From assembly GCA_020160805.1 (NCBI GenBank), contig JAIUPO010000016.1, forward strand, positions 36,457 to 100,456: a stretch of 64,000 bases of DNA, read 5' to 3'. The notes under the pieces were generated by a model. That model was not told the origin of the DNA, searched no databases, and saw nothing but the letters and a program-made list of their open reading frames with translations. The position numbers and the translations under genes are program-made. Shown here one piece after another: positions 42,404 to 50,541 of the stretch (positions are counted from its first letter, which is position 1; every line of letters starts with the position of its first letter). This DNA is from Actinomycetota bacterium. Lineage in GTDB: Bacteria > Actinomycetota > Actinomycetes > Actinomycetales > Dermatophilaceae.

Positions 42404-43357
42404 TCAGAACTCGCTGCTGTGATCGGCCAGGAACTGGCGCCACTGCTCGTCGGTGAGATCGAGCGGATCCGGCGCCGGCCGCGCCGGTCCCGCGCGGGGT
42501 GGCTCGGCCGGTTGGATGCGACCCTGCTCGATCCGGTGGTGCTGAGTCCCGGTCCCCGGCTGAAGCACTCCGCGGACTGCGACCAGGGTGCCGACCAGCC
42601 GCGCGGCCTGGTCGGGTTCGGGGACCTCCGTGACGTCATACGGAGTGCCTTCCCGGTCCCGGACCCGGAACCGAGCAGTATGCAGATCGGCCATCTCCAG
42701 CCGACCCGTGACGAGCGCTGTCCGCACTGGTTCGGTGCGGCTTTGGCGCCACGGCTCACGACTGAGGTGGGACGTCCGCAGTCGCGCGGCCGAGCCGTCC
42801 GGCAATCCGATGATGACCTCCGGGGCCAGCCGCGTCAGCGCCCGGATCAGGTTGTCGACGGCGTCGGCGATGGGGTTGGTGATTCCCGTCGTCCGGCGAT
42901 TCGCGGCGAGGCCCGCGATGATGCCGGCCATAGTGCGATCGACCTTGCCCTCAAGCGGATCGATCGGCAAAGTCGTCGGGTCACCGACGTGCAGCCACAT
43001 CTCGCCCGGCCAGTGCCACGTGGCCCGGACCTGACTCAGCGCCTCGATCGGCCGGACCATCCGGCCGAGGTCCGCGAGATCAGCGGCCTCCCGCGTTACG
43101 CGATAGATCAGCGTCTGCCAGGCGAGCAGGAAGTCGCCGAGTGCCGCCGCATCGAGCGGCACCTGCTCGCTCTCACCGGCCGTCTCATCCACCGTCAACC
43201 CATCCACGCTGGCCGCCGTACCGAGCGGGACCGGCTCTGTCCGCGCGACGCCATCCACCGCGAACGGATCTCGCATCCCCGTCGGTCTGCTGACTGCCGG
43301 CCCGCTGACCGCCGGCGAGCCAGCCGCGGTGGGGAAGCACACGTCATACGTCCTCAT
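42404..43357 (-). CDS. Hypothetical protein
   Basis: The product has 317 residues from the ATG at 43357, which follows GAGGAGG; the open frame upstream is not coding. No signal peptide or membrane segment is seen. Helical regions around 75-115 and 150-180 are followed by a strand-rich part (ALVTGRLEMADLHTARFRVR) and a Pro-rich tail ending in DLTDEQWRQFLADHSSEF. No family was recognised. Base composition and codon use are those of its neighbours. It follows the VOC gene on the same strand with a 62-base gap. Confidence 0.72.
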   Translation of the reverse strand: MRTYDVCFPTAAGSPAVSGPAVSRPTGMRDPFAVDGVARTEPVPLGTAASVDGLTVDETAGESEQVPLDAAALGDFLLAWQTLIYRVTREAADLADLGRMVRPIEALSQVRATWHWPGEMWLHVGDPTTLPIDPLEGKVDRTMAGIIAGLAANRRTTGITNPIADAVDNLIRALTRLAPEVIIGLPDGSAARLRTSHLSREPWRQSRTEPVRTALVTGRLEMADLHTARFRVRDREGTPYDVTEVPEPDQAARLVGTLVAVRGVLQPGTGTQHHRIEQGRIQPAEPPRAGPARPAPDPLDLTDEQWRQFLADHSSEF

Positions 43358-43419
43358 CGGGACCTCCTCGGCTTGGAAACGGGATGTGACCAAGCCTCGC
43401 AGGGCCCACTGACAGCCCC

Positions 43420-43845
43420 TCAGTTCGGCAGATCGGCGCCGGTGTTTTGGCTGATGTTGAACATCCATTCGATGCCGAACTTGTCTTTGACATCGCCATA
43501 GATATCGCCCCACGCCTGCGCCGCCAGCGGCTGACCGCCGGTGCCATCCGCGGCGAGCTTGTCGTACCAGCCCGTCATCAGGTCGAGCTCGTCGCCCATG
43601 AACGCGATGTAGTTGCGGGTGCCATTCCACGTCGCCTCGGCTCCCGGCATCGCGTCGCTGGCCATGATCGTGATGTGCGGGCCGATGAGGGCGGCATGCA
43701 TCGTGCCGTCGGCGGGCATGTCGGTCACGCCGAAGTCGGCGAAGCTCAGGACCCGCAGCTCGCCGCCGAAGATCGACTGGTAGTACTCCATTGCCTCGCG
43801 GCTGTTGCCGGCGAAGTTCAGGTAGGGGTTGACGGAGACGGTCAT
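43420..43845 (-). CDS. VOC/PhnB-like (glyoxalase-fold) protein
   Basis: This 141-residue protein starts at the ATG preceded by AAGGAG. The motifs PYLNFAGNSREAMEYYQSIF near the start and WGDIYGDVKDKFGIEWMFNI near the end (20 residues each) are those of the PhnB subfamily of the vicinal oxygen chelate fold. Such proteins often accompany ArsR/SRPBCC pairs, as here, in detoxification or antibiotic-response loci. It is divergent from the arsR gene across a 159-base gap with two operators. Confidence 0.9.
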   Translation of the reverse strand: MTVSVNPYLNFAGNSREAMEYYQSIFGGELRVLSFADFGVTDMPADGTMHAALIGPHITIMASDAMPGAEATWNGTRNYIAFMGDELDLMTGWYDKLAADGTGGQPLAAQAWGDIYGDVKDKFGIEWMFNISQNTGADLPN

Positions 43846-43934
43846 CGTCGCGCTCCTTCGCGTTGTGGGTCCGCTGTCGGGGCCGCTCATCGCAGCGTAT
43901 GCCGCCCCACCGACAACGCCCCTGCGCCATCTAA

Positions 43935-43950
43935 TCAACCGAACGGTTGA
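43935..43950. promoter_or_regulatory. ArsR-family operator 1
   Basis: TCAACCGAACGGTTGA is an inverted repeat (TCAACCG, AA, CGGTTGA). Its right arm provides TTGACA (43947-43952), a perfect -35 element reading toward arsR. It lies 45 bases, centre to centre, from operator 2. Confidence 0.75.
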
Positions 43951-43979
43951 CAAGCCCGCCAGCCTCGTGGCATGGTTAA

Positions 43980-43995
43980 TCAACCACGTGGTTGA
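43980..43995. promoter_or_regulatory. ArsR-family operator 2
   Basis: TCAACCACGTGGTTGA is a perfect 16-bp palindrome whose right end runs into the AGGAGG ribosome binding site of arsR. Both sites share the TCAACC/GGTTGA arms. Binding would block the promoter and leader, giving autorepression and probably control of the divergent VOC gene. Confidence 0.78.
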
Positions 43996-44004
43996 GGAGG
44001 AGAA

Positions 44005-44364
44005 ATGGCGGATCACCTGACGCTCGTCTTCGGCGCGCTGGCCGACCCGACGCGACGCGACATCGTGGCGCGCCTCGCGGTCGGTGACGCGACGGTGGGC
44101 GAGCTGGCTGCGCCATACGACATCTCCGTGCAGGCGATCTCGAAGCACCTCAAGGTGCTCGAGGGCGCCGGCCTGGTGACCAAAACTGCTGCGGCACAAC
44201 GCCGTACGGTCCACCTCGAAGCGGAGGTCTTCGATCTCATGACGAAGTGGATTGAGAAGTATCAGCAGCAGGCGGAGGAGCGCTATCAGCGGCTCGACGC
44301 CTTGCTGGAGCAACTGGATCAGGACGGAAACGTCATACCCCAACCCCAGGAGAAATCATCATGA
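44005..44364 (+). CDS. ArsR-family winged-helix repressor
   Basis: This 119-residue protein begins with FGALADPTRRDIVARLAVGD and has the recognition helix in YDISVQAISKHLKVLEGAGL (20 residues each), typical of the ArsR subfamily without metal-binding Cys residues that pairs with SRPBCC genes. The start follows AGGAGG. The SRPBCC start overlaps its stop by 4 bases. The two upstream palindromes are likely its own operators. Confidence 0.93.
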   Translation: MADHLTLVFGALADPTRRDIVARLAVGDATVGELAAPYDISVQAISKHLKVLEGAGLVTKTAAAQRRTVHLEAEVFDLMTKWIEKYQQQAEERYQRLDALLEQLDQDGNVIPQPQEKSS

Positions 44365-44837
44365 GCGAGCCCGCCCGCATCGAAGCCGACCCCACCATCC
44401 CGGCCATCCACATCTACCGCGACTTCCGCGCCACCCCCGCGCAACTCGTGCGCGCCCACACCGACCCCGAGCTCGTGCCGCTGTGGATGGGGCCGGCGAG
44501 GCGCACGATGGAGATCGACTACTGGGATGCCCGCAGCGGCGGCAGCTGGCGGTATGTCGATCGCACCGACGGCGTCGAACTCGGCTTCCACGGCTGCTTC
44601 CACGAGATCAGCGAGTCCCGGATCGTGCAGACCTTCACCTTCGAGGGCATGCCCGAGGCCGTCGCGCTGGAGACCATGGTCTTCGAGGACCTCGGCGACG
44701 GTATGACGCGCCTGCACGCCTGGTCCCTCGTCGACTCCTTCGAGGGCCGCGACGCCTGGCTCGCCTCCGGCATGGAGGTCGGCGTCAACGAGGGGTATGC
44801 CGCCCTCGATGCCCTCTTGGCGGACGGAAAGGTCTGA
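44361..44837 (+). CDS. SRPBCC (AHSA1-like) domain protein
   Basis: This 158-residue START/Bet v1-like protein has DFRATPAQLVRAHTDPELVP at its start and GMEVGVNEGYAALDALLA at its end, the AHSA1 family pattern. These proteins bind small hydrophobic ligands and are commonly co-encoded with ArsR regulators. It is translationally coupled to arsR through an ATGA overlap. Confidence 0.92.
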   Translation: MSEPARIEADPTIPAIHIYRDFRATPAQLVRAHTDPELVPLWMGPARRTMEIDYWDARSGGSWRYVDRTDGVELGFHGCFHEISESRIVQTFTFEGMPEAVALETMVFEDLGDGMTRLHAWSLVDSFEGRDAWLASGMEVGVNEGYAALDALLADGKV

Positions 44838-44906
44838 GGTTACAGCCCTCCCTATCGGCGGGCGCCGTCGTCGCCTGGCGCGGCGGGGAGCGGGAATGAT
44901 GGGAGC

Positions 44907-46484
44907 ATGGATTATGGGCACGAGGTTGAGTTCGGGGCGTTCCTGACGCCCGATGCCGCGCACCTGGATCAGCTCCTGGAGAACGCGCAACTCGCCGACG
45001 TGCTCGGGCTCGAGCTGGTGACGATCCAGGATCACCCGTATGCCGCGCAGCAGGCCGATATGTGGACCCTCCTGTCGGTCATCGGCGCGCGGACGACGTC
45101 GATTCGCTTGTGCCCCAATGTCACCAGCCTGCCACTGCGTCCGCCGGTCGTGCTCGCCAAGGCCGCTGCGACCCTCGATCTGCTCACCAACGGGCGGACC
45201 GAACTCGGCCTCGGCGCGGGCGCCTTCTGGGACGGCATTGCCGCTGCTGGTGGGCCGCGGCGCGCGCCGAAGGAAGCCGTCGACGCACTCATCGAGGCGA
45301 TCGAGGTGATCAGGGCGTTCTGGCGGGGCGGTTCGGTGCGACATACCGGCGAGCACTATCCAGTGCAGGGCTTGCGCGCGGGTCCCGTTCCAGCACATGA
45401 CATTCCGATCTGGCTCGGGGCCTACAAGCCGCGCATGCTCCGCGTCACCGCCCGCCTTGCCGATGTGTGGATCCCGAGCATGGGGTATGCCGATCCGCCC
45501 GCCCTCCCCGCCATGAATGCCGCCATCGACGAGGCGGCGATCGCCGCCGGCCGGGCGCCGGAGTCGGTGCGCCGCGCCTACAACATCGTCGGATCGTTCG
45601 GCAGCTCAGGGGATTTCCTGCGCGGCAGTCCCACCGACTGGGCCGAGCAACTGGCCGAACTCACTCTCTCCCAAGGGATGTCGACCTATCTCCTCGGCAG
45701 CGACGATCGCCGGGCGCTCGCCTCGTTCGCCCAGGAGGTCGCGCCGAGGGTGCGCGAGTTGGTGGCGGCCGAGCGGGCCCGTATGCAGTCCGCTCCCGCT
45801 GCGGCCTTCCCCGAAAGCATTGTCACCCAAGCCGATTCGGCGCCGTCCGCGAGCGAGCAGGAGGGGGTGAGCGGGCGGCATACTGGCCTCCGGGCGGTGG
45901 CAACGCCCGACTCGGGCGAGCGGCTCGCGAACGAGCGGGCGTGGGAGGAGGGGGACCGGCCGGCATACGCGATGCGCGAACGCGACTACACCGCGCACGA
46001 GGAGGCGACCGCGCAGCATCTCGTCGACGTGCACGACCACCTGCGCGCGGAGCTGACCCAGGTGCGCGACATCGTCGCGCAGGTGCGGCGCGGGTCGATG
46101 ACCGTCGGGTCGGCCCGGTCGGCGATCAACACGATGACGATGCGGCAGAACAACTGGACACTGGGGGCCTATTGCGCGGCCTACTGCCGGGTCCTGACCG
46201 GCCACCACACGCTGGAGGACCGCGGCATCTTCCCGCACCTGCGACGCGCTGAGCCGGGGCTGGCGCCTGTGATCGACCGGCTGGAGGAGGAGCACGTGGT
46301 GATCCACGACCTGCTCGATCGGCTGGACGAGGCCTTGGTGTGCGTGGTCACCGCCGACGGCGACACCACCGCCTTGGACGATCTGAGCGACGCGCTGGAC
46401 CTGCTGACTGACGCGCTGCTGTCGCACTTGTCGTATGAGGAGCGTCAGCTCCTCGCGCCCCTCGCCGAGCACGGGTTCGGCTGA
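44907..46484 (+). CDS. LLM-class flavin/F420 oxidoreductase fused to a hemerythrin domain
   Basis: This 525-residue protein has two domains. Residues 1-290 form a luciferase-like TIM barrel (VTIQDHPYAAQQADMWTLLS, GRTELGLGAGAFW, IPIWLGAYKPRMLRVTARLA) of the type using FMN or F420. After a ~70-residue low-complexity linker, residues 365-520 form an HHE hemerythrin-like four-helix bundle with candidate iron ligands in HDHLRAEL, HHTLEDRGIFPHL, EEEHVVIHDLL and LSHLSYEE. A fused oxidoreductase and diiron domain suggests oxygen or redox sensing coupled to cofactor chemistry. It stands alone on the plus strand. Confidence 0.88.
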   Translation: MDYGHEVEFGAFLTPDAAHLDQLLENAQLADVLGLELVTIQDHPYAAQQADMWTLLSVIGARTTSIRLCPNVTSLPLRPPVVLAKAAATLDLLTNGRTELGLGAGAFWDGIAAAGGPRRAPKEAVDALIEAIEVIRAFWRGGSVRHTGEHYPVQGLRAGPVPAHDIPIWLGAYKPRMLRVTARLADVWIPSMGYADPPALPAMNAAIDEAAIAAGRAPESVRRAYNIVGSFGSSGDFLRGSPTDWAEQLAELTLSQGMSTYLLGSDDRRALASFAQEVAPRVRELVAAERARMQSAPAAAFPESIVTQADSAPSASEQEGVSGRHTGLRAVATPDSGERLANERAWEEGDRPAYAMRERDYTAHEEATAQHLVDVHDHLRAELTQVRDIVAQVRRGSMTVGSARSAINTMTMRQNNWTLGAYCAAYCRVLTGHHTLEDRGIFPHLRRAEPGLAPVIDRLEEEHVVIHDLLDRLDEALVCVVTADGDTTALDDLSDALDLLTDALLSHLSYEERQLLAPLAEHGFG

Positions 46485-46506
46485 CCGAGCCGGCGGGCGC
46501 GGCTGT

Positions 46507-46845
46507 TCAGTCGGATGGGTCCGCGGTCGGCGTCATGATGGTGGCAAGCGCGTCGTCCAGAGTCGCCCGGTTGGTCGGGCGCACGACCCGGGCGAGTTCC
46601 TGCCCGTCGCGCAGGAAGATCAGCGTGGGCCACAGCTTCACGCGGAACGACCGGCCCAGCGGGCGACCTGGGCCGTCCTCGGCCCAGATGACCGTGAGCT
46701 CGGGGTGTTCGGCGAGGGCGGGCTTGATATGACGCTCGGCACCCAGGCAGTAGCCGCACCAGTTCGTGCCGAAGGCCACCACGGCCGGCCCGGCCAGCGC
46801 GTCGATCTCGCCGCGGCTCGGCTGCTGCTCCAAGTACTCGCCCAT
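46507..46845 (-). CDS. Thioredoxin-family protein
   Basis: The product has 112 residues from the ATG at 46845 (an ATG at 46875 is possible; neither has a strong ribosome binding site). The active site is NWCGYC rather than WCGPC, and the cis-Pro is in LWPTLIFL. It is cytoplasmic. The Tyr in the active site is unusual for housekeeping thioredoxins and suggests a specialised reductase. It converges with the LLM-hemerythrin gene 22 bases away. Confidence 0.87.
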   Translation of the reverse strand: MGEYLEQQPSRGEIDALAGPAVVAFGTNWCGYCLGAERHIKPALAEHPELTVIWAEDGPGRPLGRSFRVKLWPTLIFLRDGQELARVVRPTNRATLDDALATIMTPTADPSD

Positions 46846-46918
46846 CGCCCGAGCATGCCTGACCCGCAGCCGCATTCCGGGGGGGCGTGCCTGTCGCTGA
46901 GGAACGGGGGAATCGCTG

Positions 46919-47794
46919 TCAGTTGCCGGGGAGGTACAGCTCGTTCTTGGCGGTGAGGACGGCGAGGTCGATTGTCTCCCCCTGCAGGTCGACCTGTCCG
47001 GGGATCTCCAGCCAATCCGACCCGTCGATCGTCACGAAGCCCTTGTAGACGACATCGGCGCGAACCCCATAGGTGCCGGACCGCTCATAGGTCGTGTTCA
47101 CGTCGCCTGATGGATACGGCCCGCCCAAGGATGTCGTCGGGCCGATCACGCGCCCGTCGCCGAGGTGGAAGGTGGCTGTGTTGAGCACCGGCTTGACGCT
47201 GATGTGCATACCGAACCAGGCGGCCGGATTGAGGTCATCCACTTCGTTCGGCTCGTATCCCGCCTCGGGAAAGTCTGCCTCGAAGTAGGTCGGGAGCCGG
47301 ACCAGGGTGCGCGCGTTGACAGGCTGGATCGCCACGGTCGGCTTGGCGAAATCAGTGCGATGGAAGGCCGCGGCGATCATGTCCCAATCAACCCTGCCGG
47401 GCATCAGATCCGGGTAGCAGGTCCATCCCAGACGCGTCCAGTCGTCACCTCCTGGCGGGACTACCTGTCGATAGATCCAGATCGCGGGCCCATTTCCTTC
47501 CTTATCATTGCAAAACGTGTTCATGAGCGTACATTCGGCCGTCCCCGGTGCCTCCGGAATTCTGCCCGCGCAATAGGGGGCGGAACCGTACCTGTACGTG
47601 AGTGCACCGCCCGAGCCAGGAACTGATCCTCGATCAAGGGCCAGCATCTGGAGCGCGAGAATCGCGCCCTTCTCGCCTAAACCACATCCCACCCGGCACG
47701 GGGCCTTTATATTGACGGCAGCATCAGCCGCCGTTGGTGGCTGGATCGCAGCCGTGAGCGCAGCCACGAGTGCTGCTAGAAATCCCAGTTTCAT
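46919..47794 (-). CDS. Secreted protein of unknown function
   Basis: The product has 291 residues from the ATG at 47794, which overlaps the upstream lipoprotein stop by 4 bases. A signal peptide (LGFLAALVAALTAAIQPPTAADA) of slightly over 20 residues, by position 3-25, precedes a mature part with four Cys residues (CRVGCG, CAGR, CTLMNTFC, CYPDL), likely disulfide-bonded. Later strands (TATFHLGDGRVIGPTTSLGG) suggest a beta-sandwich of PKD-like type. It is probably exported together with the lipoprotein as a pair. Confidence 0.75.
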   Translation of the reverse strand: MKLGFLAALVAALTAAIQPPTAADAAVNIKAPCRVGCGLGEKGAILALQMLALDRGSVPGSGGALTYRYGSAPYCAGRIPEAPGTAECTLMNTFCNDKEGNGPAIWIYRQVVPPGGDDWTRLGWTCYPDLMPGRVDWDMIAAAFHRTDFAKPTVAIQPVNARTLVRLPTYFEADFPEAGYEPNEVDDLNPAAWFGMHISVKPVLNTATFHLGDGRVIGPTTSLGGPYPSGDVNTTYERSGTYGVRADVVYKGFVTIDGSDWLEIPGQVDLQGETIDLAVLTAKNELYLPGN

Positions 47795-48408
47795 GCTGAA
47801 ACCGCATCTGCTACTCGCCATCCATTCGCCCATTCGAGACGAACTCGAATGTTCAGTTTGCCACCTGGTGCCGGCTCCGTCGTCCCGTCTTTATGGATCA
47901 GTTCAACGTCATTCTCAACTCCCGTAACTATCAGTAATGGGCTCTTCAGGTCGGACGTCAAAGCTTGCACGTCTGAAATCGACATGCCCTCACCCGAATA
48001 CCGGTCTCCTGCTTGGACCAGTTCCTTTATCGAGTTCTCAAAATTGGCGCAGGGCTTGCACTCAGCGTCGGAAAACTTTGGCAGAAGGCCGGCCTCAGGC
48101 TTCCCGAACGCATAGTTCGTTAAGTCAAAGTAATACTTGACAAATTCGATGGATCCCTCACGCGTCTGCTTCTTCGCCTCGGCCGGGAACGTCGGCTTGA
48201 CAGGAACATATACAGACGTGGTGGAGCTGGACGACGTCGTGCTGTTGGACGACGACGAAGTGCTGCTGGTCGTCGACGACGTCGTCGAGCTCGTGGAGGA
48301 CGTGGTCGTGCTGGGATCGTCGCTGCTATTGCAGCCGGCCACCAGGCCGGCAGCGAGCGCGGCCACGGCGGCCGCACGGGCCGGGGGGGTGGGCGTCATA
48401 CGCATCAT
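47791..48408 (-). CDS. DUF6318-like lipoprotein
   Basis: The product has 205 residues from the first of two adjacent ATGs, after GGAGGG. A lipoprotein signal (AAVAALAAGLVAGC) puts the lipidated Cys near residue 26. A Ser/Thr-only spacer of about 40 residues follows, then a domain with SIEFVKYYFDLTNYAFGKPE and a C-x-x-C pair (CKPC), the DUF6318 pattern known from Micrococcales. It is anchored on the outer face of the membrane. Its stop overlaps the start of the secreted protein. Confidence 0.82.
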   Translation of the reverse strand: MMRMTPTPPARAAAVAALAAGLVAGCNSSDDPSTTTSSTSSTTSSTTSSTSSSSNSTTSSSSTTSVYVPVKPTFPAEAKKQTREGSIEFVKYYFDLTNYAFGKPEAGLLPKFSDAECKPCANFENSIKELVQAGDRYSGEGMSISDVQALTSDLKSPLLIVTGVENDVELIHKDGTTEPAPGGKLNIRVRLEWANGWRVADAVSA

Positions 48409-48505
48409 CAAGGGTCCCTCCGAGTCGCGGGCTCCCGGGCCCGCCACGCAACGTTCGACCTACACCTTCACCGACAACGCGCGTTTCCGCCACCGGAAGG
48501 ACGAC

Positions 48506-48514
48506 TTATCCACA
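48506..48514. promoter_or_regulatory. Isolated perfect DnaA box
   Basis: TTATCCACA lies 25 bases before the start of the membrane protein at 48539, in the divergent gap with the lipoprotein gene. Single boxes occur by chance and through DnaA titration. Confidence 0.3.
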
Positions 48515-48538
48515 GGCCGGGCCTGACAGGATCGCCCC

Positions 48539-49165
48539 ATGCGACGCTCGGACCGCCTCGGACGCGGGGCCGCGGTGGGCTATGCCGCCCTCGGGACGCT
48601 GGCAGCGCTCGCCTACACGACCAGGATCGTCCCGCCGTGGGCGGACAAGACCATACCGGCATATGTCGGCGTGGCGCCGGGGGTGGCGCTGCTGGCATAC
48701 CTCTGGTGGCGCCCCCCGATCTGGGCCCGCGGAAGCCTGGCGAACGGCGAGCCGACGCACAATATGCTGCTCGTCGCCCTCAGCATCGTCATCCTCCTCA
48801 TCGCCGGCGCCCTCGGCAGCATCGCCGGCGCGGCCGCGCTCGGGGCGCACAGCCTCCCGGATCGGCCCGCGGAGGCGGCGGCGGTCGGGTTCGTCCCGTG
48901 CTCGGGCCGTGGCTGCTATCAACGCGTCACGATCGAGGTCGGCGGCGAGCGGATCACCGCGCGCTATGCCGGCGCCAACTCGCCGGGCGTCGTCGCGACG
49001 GTCGGTGCGCCCTTCGTCTACGACCCCGCCGACCCGACCCACCTGATGCCGCGCCCGGCCTTCGAGTATGGCCGAACCGACGCTCCCCGAACCGTCGCCA
49101 TCTCGGCGCTCGCCATCGCTCTGGTCTTCGTCGTCGCCTTCATCCGCAGCGTCCGTCGCAGCTGA
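48539..49165 (+). CDS. Membrane protein of unknown function
   Basis: This 208-residue protein has four membrane segments (near 12-28, 40-58, 78-98 and 187-205). Between the third and fourth is an extracytoplasmic loop of about 85 residues with a Cys pair (CSGRGC) and strands (QRVTIEVGGERITARYAG), the layout of DUF3592-like proteins. The ATG at 48539 is the only good start. Function is unknown. Confidence 0.78.
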   Translation: MRRSDRLGRGAAVGYAALGTLAALAYTTRIVPPWADKTIPAYVGVAPGVALLAYLWWRPPIWARGSLANGEPTHNMLLVALSIVILLIAGALGSIAGAAALGAHSLPDRPAEAAAVGFVPCSGRGCYQRVTIEVGGERITARYAGANSPGVVATVGAPFVYDPADPTHLMPRPAFEYGRTDAPRTVAISALAIALVFVVAFIRSVRRS

Positions 49166-49210
49166 CGACGGGGTCTGCTGACCAAGCCCCCCGCGGGTGC
49201 GTATGCCGCG

Positions 49211-49873
49211 CTACACCTTCGCCTTGCGCCACCCGGCCGCGACGGCCTCGGATTCGGAGCAGAACCACCGCTCGCCCTTGCTCGGGTCGATCTCCGCATC
49301 GTCGTAATAGCGCTGTCCTGGAACGTGATAGATCTTCTCGCCGTCCCTGGCGATATTGCCCTTGATATTGCAGGTGTTCGACTTCGGTTGCGGCGTCGTC
49401 GGCCGTGGCGTGGACGGCGCCGGCTTGGTCGGGGCGGGCGGGTTGACGAGCGGCGCGGCCACGGTCGGCTTGGGCGCGGGATTGCAGGCGACGCTCCAGA
49501 TGCCCAGCTTGGACTTCTTCGCCGAGCGCTCGGCGGCGAGGAAGTCGTCGCGCTTCGCGTAACTACCGCGCGGCACGTACTCGCGCGCGAGCCCGTCCTG
49601 CAGCAGCGACTGGGCCGCATACGTGCCGTCGGCGAGCACGACGTGGCGGATGAACCGGCCGTACTGATCCTTGTCCGGCTGCTTCGGATCGCGGCGCAGG
49701 GACACCGACTTGCTCTGGACGAGCGACTGCATACGGCTTGCGGCGCCCTGCGCCTGACATTCGCGCGTGCTGAGCTCCGGCGCGTCGATGCCCAGGATGC
49801 GCACGCGGTAGCTGGTGCCGTTGATGCGGACCTTGATGGTGTCGCCGTCGATGACTCCGCTGACGTGGTACAT
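49211..49873 (-). CDS. Thermonuclease (SNase) domain with C-terminal sunset-like domain, downstream part of the frameshifted gene
   Basis: From the internal ATG this frame encodes 220 residues; it is open further upstream to about 50010. The SNase fold is clear: VIDGDTIKVR, RILGIDAPEL, DKDQYGRFIRHV and QSLLQDGLAREY hold the catalytic Arg, Asp and Glu pattern of staphylococcal nuclease homologues. After a Pro/Thr linker, CNIKGNIARDGEKIYHVPGQ and YYDDAEIDPSKGERWFCSES (20 residues each) form the small C-terminal domain often found in exported nucleases. With the upstream anchor restored it would be a surface nuclease. Confidence 0.8.
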   Translation of the reverse strand: MYHVSGVIDGDTIKVRINGTSYRVRILGIDAPELSTRECQAQGAASRMQSLVQSKSVSLRRDPKQPDKDQYGRFIRHVVLADGTYAAQSLLQDGLAREYVPRGSYAKRDDFLAAERSAKKSKLGIWSVACNPAPKPTVAAPLVNPPAPTKPAPSTPRPTTPQPKSNTCNIKGNIARDGEKIYHVPGQRYYDDAEIDPSKGERWFCSESEAVAAGWRKAKV

Positions 49874-50304
49874 CGTCGGCCCGTCATCGGTCGTCGCTGA
49901 TGATGTCGCCGTTTCCGAGGGCGTCGGCGCGGGCGCCGCCGTCGCGGTGCTCGTCGGGGCCGCGGGCTTTGCCGTTGTGGTGACGGGTTGTGCCAGGGCT
50001 TCGCTGTCTCATCCTCGCCAAATGCGTTGCCCAGTATGCCGATTGCGAAGACGCTCGCCAGGCCGCCGGCCACCCACTTGCGCTTCCGCGACCACGGCTT
50101 CCGGGCGGCGGTCAGGGCTGGGTTCGTCGTGTGATTCGAGGAGCTGGAGTATGCCGATGCCCGCGCCGCATCCGCCGGTGCGGGTCGGCGGGGCGACGGT
50201 GCGGGGGCGTCAACGACGTGGGTGGTCCACTGCATACCGTCCCAGTAGCGGAGACGGTTCGCCTGACCGGGATCGGGATACCAGTCAGCCGGGGGGTTTG
50301 CCAT
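49211..50304 (-). pseudogene. DUF2510-thermonuclease gene interrupted by a frameshift
   Basis: The 5' part from the ATG at 50304 encodes a DUF2510 motif (WYPDPGQANRLRYWDGMQWT), a Ser/Ala linker and a membrane segment (WVAGGLASVFAIGILGNAF). After GEDE the reading frame degenerates into Arg/Pro-rich nonsense. One base later in register (around 50003-50012) a new frame opens with a Thr/Ala/Pro-rich linker that runs straight into the thermonuclease domain. One missing base in the GAGACAG stretch would join them into one protein of about 364 residues. It is either a recent frameshift mutation or a sequencing error. Confidence 0.72.
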
Positions 50305-50457
50305 GGCGGGCCTCTCAACTGCGCGCGCCGAGGTGGTGCAGCGGGTTAGCCGCGAGTTTCACACAGTTACCGGCGGGGAACAACGCGCCCGCGAGGGTAG
50401 CAGCGGCGGATCCGGTTTGCCCTCCGACCGAGCCATGCCGCACACTATGACGGCTAC

Positions 50458-50540
50458 GCGCAAGTGGCGGAACGGCAGACGCGCTGTCTTCAGGTGGCAG
50501 TGTCCTTACGGGCGTGGGGGTTCAAATCCCCCCTTGCGCA
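50458..50540 (+). tRNA. tRNA-Leu (anticodon CAG)
   Basis: An 83-base class II tRNA. The acceptor GCGCAAG pairs with CTTGCGC, the anticodon loop is TTCAGGT (anticodon CAG), a long variable arm follows, and the T arm is GGGGG-TTCAAAT-CCCCC. CCA is not encoded. It is the left border of the region with IS remnants and restriction genes, so it may be an integration site. No copy of its 3' end was seen elsewhere in the window. Confidence 0.95.
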
Positions 50541-50541
50541 C

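Noticed and set aside
48220..48320. Microsatellite in the lipoprotein gene
   Set aside because: It encodes a Ser/Thr spacer in frame; codons vary, so it is a protein linker rather than a DNA repeat of its own.
49018..49210. Continuation of the DUF2510 frame past the thermonuclease stop
   Set aside because: The frame is Arg/Pro/Ser-rich nonsense that shadows the nuclease and the neighbouring membrane protein gene.
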